Source: a virus
Length of the DNA: 44,012 nucleotides
Reading direction: 5' to 3' (one strand)
Virus record (IMG/VR): IMGVR_UViG_3300035670_000425
Span: 1 to 44,012 of that record
In this document: positions 37,800-44,012 of the stretch, piece after piece
Numbering within the stretch: position 1 is the first letter of the stretch
How the letters are laid out: each line of letters begins with the position of its first letter
Notes under the pieces: model-generated
The model's input: only the letters and a program-made list of their open reading frames with translations
The model's database searches: none
Told to the model about the DNA's origin: nothing
Made by a program: the position numbers and the translations under genes

Positions 37800-38371
37800 A
37801 TCGTTCCATTGCTGGGAAGGTTGCCGTTGTCAGGAGGAGCAGGCTGAGGCCACAGGGGCGGCAAACTGGCAAACCAATCATCTACTGTTGGCAATGGCGT
37901 CGTGCCGGCCTGAACACCTGCGATAAGATTGTCAAACTCAGTCCATACCATGTCTCGGTATGCTGCTGCCTGTGCCCCCTCATCCTTGTACAGGGTGATA
38001 TTCGATAGGTTCCACGATGTAGCAGAGACGATCGTATCGTACTTTTTGACTGCAACCTGCTGATTGAGGTAACCGCTGATCCTGTCGCCGATCTCATTAA
38101 TTCTGGCCGTGGCAAATGCAATTTGCTCTTCAGGAGTCAGGTCAGTGACATGCCATGTCTGAAAGACTTCTGCATCCCCTAGAGTCAGTGCTTCCGTGAG
38201 CTTCTGCGTCCTGTCGTCATATGCCGGTTTTTCGCTTGTGTGACATGGGAACCAGCCATAGGTCGCCACAATTTCGGGAGCCAACAAGTAAAAGTTGCTG
38301 ATGTTGTCCCAGTTGCGTGGCAGTGCCTGCGGGCGGCCAATTACATTATCTTTGACTAGGCAGTATTGCAT
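37796..38371 (-). CDS. Tail fibre-associated protein (191 aa)
   Basis: The N-terminus MQYCLVKDNVIGRPQALPRNW followed by NISNFYLL resembles proteins found after tail fibre genes in many phages (a pattern YCIV-nG-vi-gp-alP-nW-nvSnl). These are thought to be fibre-assembly or fibre-tip proteins. The middle helix (EEQIAFATARINEIGDRISG) may trimerise. The C-terminus is Pro-rich (PPLWPQPAPPDNGNLP). It is three bases after the LamG gene, within the fibre cassette. Confidence 0.6.
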   Translation of the reverse strand: MQYCLVKDNVIGRPQALPRNWDNISNFYLLAPEIVATYGWFPCHTSEKPAYDDRTQKLTEALTLGDAEVFQTWHVTDLTPEEQIAFATARINEIGDRISGYLNQQVAVKKYDTIVSATSWNLSNITLYKDEGAQAAAYRDMVWTEFDNLIAGVQAGTTPLPTVDDWFASLPPLWPQPAPPDNGNLPSNGTI

Positions 38372-38374
38372 GTG

Positions 38375-39739
38375 TTAGCTCGCAGGAAATGGGCCGGTGG
38401 GAGGCGTGAAATTAGCGGTATAACGGGCGATACCCTTTGTGATGCGGGTGGGGCCGATGAGGCCGTTGAAGAACCTTGCATTTCGTGGGTAGTCTGTCCC
38501 AAACAGTAAGGCTCCGTCTGTAAAGCTGTTTGATGTTGTCCATGTGCTGCCGATCTGGCTGCCGTTTAGATACATTTTGACAGACGTGCCGGTTCTAACA
38601 ACTGCTACGTGTGACCACTGATTCAACGTCCTTGTTGGGCCGATAATTTTGTTTCCAGCTTGATATACAACCCACTGAAGAGACGAGTTTAACCCTATTA
38701 CAAACCCATTACCATTGGGAGAAGTTTCGTTAAGTCTAGAATCATACAAACTAAAAAGATTAGACCCGATTGGGTAAACCCACATCTCAACCGTAAAATC
38801 ACCTGTGCCAAAATTAAAAACCGAATTCACCGCCGAGTCAATATAATCCCCGCTCCCATCAAATGACGCCACCGTGCCAAAAGTTGCATCGCTCACGATT
38901 TGAGCATCACCTACCGCTGTCACAGCAAGGGCATTCGGCGAGTCATCCTCAAAGGTTGTTGACCCCGGCGTGCCGTCCATGTTGAGGATGAGTGAGTTGC
39001 GTGGATCATAAGCAGGGTAACCCTGCACGACTGGAAACATGTCTTGAGAAGGTGTGAAATTGCTGGTGTATTCTGCCCATGGGGAGATGCGGAGAGGGCC
39101 GAGGAGGCCGTTGATCGTGTGTGCGGCATTGTCTGTGTTGCCACCAAGAGTTAATTGGCCTTGGGCAAAATTTGTTGAATTGGTTGCTGTGCCAATTTGT
39201 GCGCCGTCTAGAAACAAACGCATTGTTATACCGGATCTTGTGACGGCGTAATGATACCATTGCGTTGTGCTTAACGGTTGAGCAACCATCAGTAAACTAA
39301 CCTGCCGGTTAGAAACGACCACGCTGTAAGCAGGAATGCCAAAATAACCAGAAGCACCCGTGTAATAAAGACTAAACCCGCCGGACACAGCCACATTTGG
39401 GCCAAACTGCATGTAGTTTGCATTAAAAGAATTGAAATTAAACCAGCCTTCCACGGTAAAATCGCCCGTGCCAAATGCAAATAAAGGGCTAGAAGCCGAG
39501 TTCAATCTGTCCCCGCTCCCATCAAAACTCGCAACACTCCCGAACGTCCCATCCGATACAATCTGGGCATTGCCATAAGGCGTAACTGCCAGAGCATTGG
39601 GGCTGGAATCATTGAAATTGCCGTCAAAGTTGAGAATCAACGACCGATAAGCGTAGTATGGATCTGTCGAAGGTATAACAATGCCTCCACCACCGCTCTG
39701 AACCGTTCTTTTTATGCCCAACAATCTCTTGGATATCAC
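38375..39739 (-). CDS. Tandem LamG-domain adhesin (receptor-binding protein)
   Basis: The start is probably GTG 39739 overlapping the previous stop (GTGA), although the frame continues to 39769. Two LamG (concanavalin-like) modules of about 210 residues are arranged in tandem. Each has an SLILNFDG/SLILNMDG start, an SPNALAVT...GDAQIVSDATFG core, then FGTGDFTVE-x-W-x-x-x and NQWSHVAVVRTG. The second copy is a close duplicate of the first, with many identical words. LamG domains bind glycans, so this is a receptor-binding or fibre-tip protein directly after the collagen-like fibre. Confidence 0.85.
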   Translation of the reverse strand: MISKRLLGIKRTVQSGGGGIVIPSTDPYYAYRSLILNFDGNFNDSSPNALAVTPYGNAQIVSDGTFGSVASFDGSGDRLNSASSPLFAFGTGDFTVEGWFNFNSFNANYMQFGPNVAVSGGFSLYYTGASGYFGIPAYSVVVSNRQVSLLMVAQPLSTTQWYHYAVTRSGITMRLFLDGAQIGTATNSTNFAQGQLTLGGNTDNAAHTINGLLGPLRISPWAEYTSNFTPSQDMFPVVQGYPAYDPRNSLILNMDGTPGSTTFEDDSPNALAVTAVGDAQIVSDATFGTVASFDGSGDYIDSAVNSVFNFGTGDFTVEMWVYPIGSNLFSLYDSRLNETSPNGNGFVIGLNSSLQWVVYQAGNKIIGPTRTLNQWSHVAVVRTGTSVKMYLNGSQIGSTWTTSNSFTDGALLFGTDYPRNARFFNGLIGPTRITKGIARYTANFTPPTGPFPAS

Positions 39740-41553
39740 AGATTTTGCCCCGCCACAAAGATATCCCAAGTTGTGCCATCATCATCCGTATAAGCCACCA
39801 GCACATCTTTCTTGCCGTTTGTCGATGTCAATGTCGGTGCTGTACCGGATGGGAACTTGAATGACGCAGGCCATGTTACAGACCTTGCTGTACCGTCTGC
39901 TGTTAGCTCCAATGTCAACGATGTCACAACACCTGTAGGCACATTGGAGATCGTCAGAGTCGTGATATCTGCATTCAGCGATACGGCAAAGAAATTGGCT
40001 GCATTGAGGTCTAAAGTCAGGACGTTTGAAGCAATGCTTGGCGTTGCCTTTGTCTCTCTGACAGACTGCAACCGTGGCTTATCAATGATGTTGCCACCGA
40101 GAGACTGTGTGCCTGTAAAGGTGTTTGTGCTTAATGTGGCATAGCTACCGATGGGCTGGTACGTTGACGCTGCAGCAGATGTGGTCAGATAGCTGGAAAG
40201 ACTGCTTGTTGTCGCATAGGTCGATGCAGCAGTTGAAATCGTCAGGTAGGTCGATGCAGCAGTTGAACTGGTTAAATACCCAGAAAGATCAGGCTTTCCC
40301 GTGAGATCCGCATAAGATCCTGATGTGGCAACCGTAGCAAGGCTTGGAAAGTCTGTGATCTGGCTGACCGTGTGGTTGTGTGCCGATGGTGCAAATGTAG
40401 CCGGAATGTTGGTTAAACTGGTGTACGAACCGTCAAACAATGTCGGCAGATTGGTTAAATCATTGTAACTACCCGATGTTGCAACTGCGGAAAAGGTGGG
40501 TTTACCTGTGATATTCGACCAAGTGAGATCGGCTGAAGTCGTGTAATTGCCAATAGGCTGATATGTCGATGATGCTGCACTTGTTGTCAAATAGACAGAG
40601 AGATCTGGCGTGCCTGAAAGGTCGGAATAAGCACCACTCGTGGCAACAGCAGATAGAGTTGGAGTTCCGGTCAGGTTTGCATAGGTAAAGTTTGCAGTAA
40701 GCAGATACCGACCATCGGCATAGCTCTTGATCAGGAAACTGTTGTTTGTCCACTCCTTGGCTGGTAATGCTGGCCCTGAAAAGTAAGTCTCTTTCATGTA
40801 AATGTCACGGGGAGAGATACCGATCCCACGACCGTAAGCCTCGCCAGCACCAAAGTTCAACGAGTAATTCGTGGACAGTGACATTTCTGGACGGGTTGCA
40901 TCTGTCGTATTGGCATCTAACCCAATGCCGCCCCAAGTCCAGTTATAGATCCCCGTGTTAGGCTTAAGGATCCACTGAATATTGCCAAACTTCCCTGTGT
41001 TTGCCAGCCAGTCGTTTCGCACGGAGTTTGTGCTGTTTGCACCTGTAGCAGTCAGGGTCAATGCTGCATAATTAAACCCACTGATTGAGCTTTCCGAATA
41101 GCTGTATGTGCTGTTTGCCGTGCTGTTGTTAAGGTAATTCGTGTTGACACTGATTGTGCCGTTATTTACCGATACACCACTCCCAACAATCACTCCACCC
41201 AATGTGCTATTTGTGGCTTCAGGGAGAGTGTAGCTATTCACGCCACTCAAAACACCATTAGCAGTGATTGTCAGGTTATCTCCAACAATAATCCCGCCAA
41301 GGGTAGAGTTTGTAGCAGCAGGCAAAACATAGCTATTACCCGCACTTAGCACACCATCACCATCAATCGTCAGGTTGTCCCCGACCTTAACCCCGCCAAG
41401 AGTTATATCTGTTGCAATCGGTAATGTATAACCAGCACCTGGTATGCCTTGCTCACCCTGTGGACCCTGTGGGCCAACCGGACCTTGCGCTGCTGTTCTA
41501 ACCTTGATCTGATAAGGATTGCCACCCGATACTTTGATCCGGTAATTAGCCAC
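39736..41553 (-). CDS. Collagen-like tail fibre protein
   Basis: 605 residues. A short G-x-y collagen stretch (GPVGPQGPQGEQGIPG) near the start is followed by repeats of the type TLGGVKVGDNLTIDGDGVLS (three copies). Next comes a long stretch with YADLTGKPDLSGYL-type repeats and S/T-rich SAASTYQPIGNYTTS units. The C-terminus is a beta region (LTLDLNAANFFAVSLNADIT). It is a trimeric tail fibre, with the LamG gene next in line as the likely tip. The repeats make it prone to recombination. Confidence 0.85.
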   Translation of the reverse strand: MANYRIKVSGGNPYQIKVRTAAQGPVGPQGPQGEQGIPGAGYTLPIATDITLGGVKVGDNLTIDGDGVLSAGNSYVLPAATNSTLGGIIVGDNLTITANGVLSGVNSYTLPEATNSTLGGVIVGSGVSVNNGTISVNTNYLNNSTANSTYSYSESSISGFNYAALTLTATGANSTNSVRNDWLANTGKFGNIQWILKPNTGIYNWTWGGIGLDANTTDATRPEMSLSTNYSLNFGAGEAYGRGIGISPRDIYMKETYFSGPALPAKEWTNNSFLIKSYADGRYLLTANFTYANLTGTPTLSAVATSGAYSDLSGTPDLSVYLTTSAASSTYQPIGNYTTSADLTWSNITGKPTFSAVATSGSYNDLTNLPTLFDGSYTSLTNIPATFAPSAHNHTVSQITDFPSLATVATSGSYADLTGKPDLSGYLTSSTAASTYLTISTAASTYATTSSLSSYLTTSAAASTYQPIGSYATLSTNTFTGTQSLGGNIIDKPRLQSVRETKATPSIASNVLTLDLNAANFFAVSLNADITTLTISNVPTGVVTSLTLELTADGTARSVTWPASFKFPSGTAPTLTSTNGKKDVLVAYTDDDGTTWDIFVAGQNL

Positions 41554-41890
41554 GAGTGATGACCTCCACCTTGCCAGTGATCGGGGTCCAATCGTAATCG
41601 CCCTGAGTGATTTGCAAGTACCAAGGTCTCGTCAAGTTCGCCAAGGAAGTCGTCTGAGTCTGATTCCACGTCACTTTGAGACTTCCATTGGCTGAATTTG
41701 CCGTATCAATCGCACCCATTACCGACAAATTGCCATTAATGATCGTGGCTGTGATATTGGCTGACGAGAGATTGACATACGTTGGGTTCAAGCAATCAGA
41801 TGACGACTCAAACAACAGGTTCAAGACCAGATCATCTCCAGCCAAAACCCGAACGTCCAATGTCTCTGGGAGCAAATCAATCAGTGCCAT
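41546..41890 (-). CDS. Small beta-sandwich structural protein upstream of the fibre (114 aa)
   Basis: From ATG 41890 (the frame extends to 41941) the product begins MALIDLLPETLDVRVLAGDD. It continues with strands typical of the small phage protein with pattern G-D-l-x-l-x-f, ...ln-G-i-..lt...t-a...w.Y.l...dg...pl-.G.v.v, as found before or beside fibre genes (BppU-N-like). It may anchor the fibre. It overlaps the portal stop by 14 bp and the fibre start by 8 bp. Confidence 0.6.
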   Translation of the reverse strand: MALIDLLPETLDVRVLAGDDLVLNLLFESSSDCLNPTYVNLSSANITATIINGNLSVMGAIDTANSANGSLKVTWNQTQTTSLANLTRPWYLQITQGDYDWTPITGKVEVITRG

Positions 41891-43400
41891 AGCCAGCCGT
41901 TGCCTCAATGGTGGTCGATCCATCCGACTCCACACGCTCAAATTCCGCTAACCACTCTAGAAGATTCTTGTTGATCAGATTCTTGTCGATCCCAGACCGT
42001 GAAGGACTCAAAGCGTCGCTATTACGCTCACTCTCCAGTTTGGACCTCTCCTGATTATCTGCCGGAACCTTGACTGACCCCAAGTTTGACCCTTCAGGAA
42101 CCTTCTGGTTCATTGGATTCACTACCGGATTCACTTCCGGCATCACTTCCGAACGGATCTTGTCTCTTGCCACACCCACCGAGTCTGCATCAGGGCTATC
42201 TGATTTGCCGTAGCCAACAATATCCCGAGACTCATTAAGAGAGAGAACTCCACCGCCGTATAGACGTATCGCCCTATTTGCTGCAATCTGCTCACGATCA
42301 TCTAGCTCCTCAACAGGCGAATAATCAAAGCTGAACCGAATCCGACCATTACGCACTTCATCAGGGTCTTCAAAATCGACCAGTAACTGATGCGTCAACT
42401 CCTCAGCAAAGACCTTCTGTAGCGGGATCAGCCCATGCACATAAGCCGCCCTGATCGCTTCGGCATAACTGCCATACGCTCCGGACTTCTCAACATTCAA
42501 GCTCAAGACATCTGCATTCAAACCCATTGCCGACAGAACTGTTGCTGTTGCCATCTTGGGGATATCATTCAACCCCACTTCTTCCGGCGTCATTCCCAAT
42601 TTCTGCAAGTCATATGGGCCAGTTAAGACAATCGGCTCATGCCGATTGTCACCTGTCATGGAATCCTTAAGTTTGCTCTTGATCGCCAAAGCATCATCTT
42701 CAGCAACTGTAAAATCACCCTTCGGGGTTGCAATCAGTCCTGGTACTGCAAAATTCCTTAGCAATGCTGCCGTATATGTGCTTGCCTCATTGAGAACAGC
42801 AATTTCCCGAACAACCGACTTCAAAGGAGTCCAACCGATCCGCTCCTGACCAAGGTCCATGTACCGACGCACATGAATCACTCTCTCGGGCGAAATCTCC
42901 AAGGATTCCCCATTGACCATATAACGCCAGCTTGTTAGGTATTCCGAACCATCCGTAGGGTATAACGGGCTAACCTGATCAGCCCTCCAGATCCGCAACT
43001 CCTTGGGATCACCCAATCCATCTGTCACCTTCTCGATCCAGCAGTTCCCGTAGCACAACAAATCCCGAACAAATGTGCCAACAAATGCCGCTTCGGAAAC
43101 ATAAGGATGAGGGCGTCTCAGGAGGTCCAGAGCCGGATGCCGGCGAAGAGGCTCCTCAATGCCATCGTCATCCACCCGCACAACCTGAAGCTCAGGAACC
43201 AGCCAGTTTCGACTTAGCCAGTCAATCCCTGAAGCCACTACTGCATTCTTCCACAATCCTGCCCGTAATGTCTCTGAATAGTCATAAGACGACCCAGGCA
43301 TGTAAACGGTGTAAGGATTCCATCCACCTCCGCCACCACCCCATCCTCGATGGGGTGTGGGACCGCTGAACAATGCTTTGAAAGTGCTGTAGATGCTCAT
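41877..43400 (-). CDS. Portal protein (HK97 family)
   Basis: 507 residues. Conserved portal words include WVSRNWL-like GIDWLSRNWL, HPALDLLRRPHPYVSEAAF, LLCYGNCWIEK, SPERVIHVRRY and the crown region SMTGDNRHEPIVL. A glycine-rich stretch (HRGWGGGGGGWNPYTVYMPG) opens the N-terminus, and the C-terminal 100 residues are charged and disordered. It forms the dodecameric vertex through which DNA passes. ATG 43400 lies six bases after the -10 of its promoter, so the mRNA may be leaderless. It is first in the late operon, far from terminase. Confidence 0.95.
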   Translation of the reverse strand: MSIYSTFKALFSGPTPHRGWGGGGGGWNPYTVYMPGSSYDYSETLRAGLWKNAVVASGIDWLSRNWLVPELQVVRVDDDGIEEPLRRHPALDLLRRPHPYVSEAAFVGTFVRDLLCYGNCWIEKVTDGLGDPKELRIWRADQVSPLYPTDGSEYLTSWRYMVNGESLEISPERVIHVRRYMDLGQERIGWTPLKSVVREIAVLNEASTYTAALLRNFAVPGLIATPKGDFTVAEDDALAIKSKLKDSMTGDNRHEPIVLTGPYDLQKLGMTPEEVGLNDIPKMATATVLSAMGLNADVLSLNVEKSGAYGSYAEAIRAAYVHGLIPLQKVFAEELTHQLLVDFEDPDEVRNGRIRFSFDYSPVEELDDREQIAANRAIRLYGGGVLSLNESRDIVGYGKSDSPDADSVGVARDKIRSEVMPEVNPVVNPMNQKVPEGSNLGSVKVPADNQERSKLESERNSDALSPSRSGIDKNLINKNLLEWLAEFERVESDGSTTIEATAGYGTD

Positions 43401-43406
43401 TCATCC

Positions 43407-43436
43407 ATTGTAAAGTACACGTGTACACAGAGGCAA
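43407..43436 (-). promoter_or_regulatory. Main late promoter with palindrome GTACACGTGTAC
   Basis: Minus-strand TTGCCT (43436-43431), 18 bp, TACAAT (43412-43407). The perfect 12-bp palindrome GTACACGTGTAC (43415-43426) ends two bases before the -10. The portal ATG follows at 43400, six bases after the -10. Confidence 0.6.
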
Positions 43437-43596
43437 GGAAGAAGGTCTAAATAGTTACAGCAAAAGGAGAAAGTCTTTTTTCTTGTTTTTGATTTTTTTG
43501 TTTGTTGCCAGTGTGGGGGGTGCCGGTACACCTGGGGTCCGATCCTCTGAAAATCCGCGAAAATATGTCAGAAAATCCAAGTGTCCGATATCAGAA
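43437..43596. other. Gene-free stretch between promoter and hairpin array
   Basis: About 160 bp without an ORF, containing T-rich runs (43472-43503) and a G-rich GTGTGGGGGGTGCC. I see no gene. It may hold binding sites for a late activator, or be the junction where array units were gained. Confidence 0.5.
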
Positions 43597-44012
43597 CAGG
43601 CCCGCCAGAGCGGGCCTGAAGGATCATCTGAGAAGTAAACAGGCCCGCCAGAGCGGGCCTGAAGGATCCTCTGAGAAGTAAACAGGCCCGCCAGAGCGGG
43701 CCTGAAGGATCCTCTGGAAGTAAACAGGCCCGCCAGAGCGGGCCTGAAGGATCATCTGAGAAGTAAACAGGCCCGCCAGAGCGGGCCTGAAGGATCCTCT
43801 GGAAGTAAACAGGCCCGCCAGAGCGGGCCTGAAGGATCCTCTGGAAGTAAACAGGCCCGCCAGAGCGGGCCTGAAGGATCCTCTGGAAGTAAACAGGCCC
43901 GCCAGAGCGGGCCTGAAGGATCCTCTGGAAGTAAACAGGCCCGCCAGAGCGGGCCTGAAGGATCATCTGAGAAGTAAACAGGCCCGCCAGAGCGGGCCTG
44001 AAGGATCCTCTG
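43597..44012. repeat. Right part of terminal hairpin repeat array (1 partial and 9 full units)
   Basis: Units begin at 43632, 43675, 43717, 43760, 43802, 43844, 43886, 43928 and 43971; a partial one starts at 43597. Two variants alternate irregularly (GGATCATCTG and GGATCCTCTG), and the extra A that makes 43-bp units occurs in some. Units end exactly at the window edge in phase with the left array. The 42-bp period equals about four helical turns, so hairpins lie on one face of the DNA. Confidence 0.95.

Noticed and set aside
43568-43966. 132-residue ORF made of ILQARSGGPVYFQR repeats on the minus strand
   Set aside because: It is only the hairpin array read as protein. The 42-bp period keeps the frame open, the 43-bp units break it, and there is no ribosome site.

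Overview
The window looks like one complete temperate siphophage genome of about 44 kb. The same 42-43 bp hairpin repeat fills positions 1-210 and 43597-44012, and the right edge runs in phase into the left edge, so the molecule is probably circular (or circularly permuted) and opened inside the array. Hallmarks of an HK97-type tailed phage are present: large and small terminase, portal, prohead protease, HK97-fold capsid, connectors, tail tube, frameshifted tail chaperone, tape measure protein, and collagen-like and LamG fibres. A tyrosine integrase beside a 43-base copy of the 3' half of tRNA-Val(UAC) indicates integration into a tRNA-Val gene. The host is bacterial but cannot be fixed from sequence. 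The CsrA homologue, the LamG adhesin, the Pro-rich secreted-looking proteins and a small protein ending in a Gly-Cys-Arg-rich tail remind me of Planctomycetota phages; this is a weak inference.

Layout. 0.3-3.2 kb (- strand): a short sliding-clamp homologue, a WTNYETW-family protein and two unknown acidic or small proteins, with a gene-free stretch (1.24-2.03 kb) rich in hairpins and 9-bp direct repeats that is my candidate replication origin. 3.5-7.0 kb (+): a packed operon of ten small, mostly unknown early genes ending at a strong terminator. 7.1-10.7 kb (-): an operon of a leaderless small protein, TerS, TerL, a beta-class DNA methyltransferase and two HNH-type proteins. 10.88-11.75 kb (+): a YqaJ/lambda-exonuclease-like recombination nuclease with a strongly structured 5' leader. 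11.7-14.1 kb (-): a ribbon-helix-helix-like protein, an unknown protein, the integrase, attP and a small possible regulator. 14.3-21.6 kb (+): the replication and nucleotide module with CsrA, PrimPol, an SSB-like protein, a superfamily II helicase, ThyX, a MazG-like protein and a RuvC-like resolvase. 21.7-43.4 kb (-): all structural and probable lysis genes, transcribed from portal to tail tip.

Regulation can be partly read from the sequence. Four promoters carry the palindrome TTGACATGTCAA (one with a single mismatch), in which the -35 hexamer is part of the palindrome. They drive the 2.3-2.8 kb gene, the 3.5 kb operon, the divergent exonuclease/terminase pair and the replication operon, which points to a four-site regulon under one regulator. 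Late promoters at 43.4 and 36.8 kb instead have a 12-bp GTAC-type palindrome just upstream of the -10, with TTGC-type -35 boxes.

Two recoding events are visible: a canonical CCCAAAA -1 slippery site in the tail chaperone gene (28016-28022), and a T10 run (23515-23524) that separates two tail ORFs which a one-base slip would fuse. Several genes of 35-59 codons, most with membrane segments, are hidden in the 34-36.3 kb cluster beside a papain-like (C1A) cysteine peptidase, which is the best candidate lysis or maturation enzyme.
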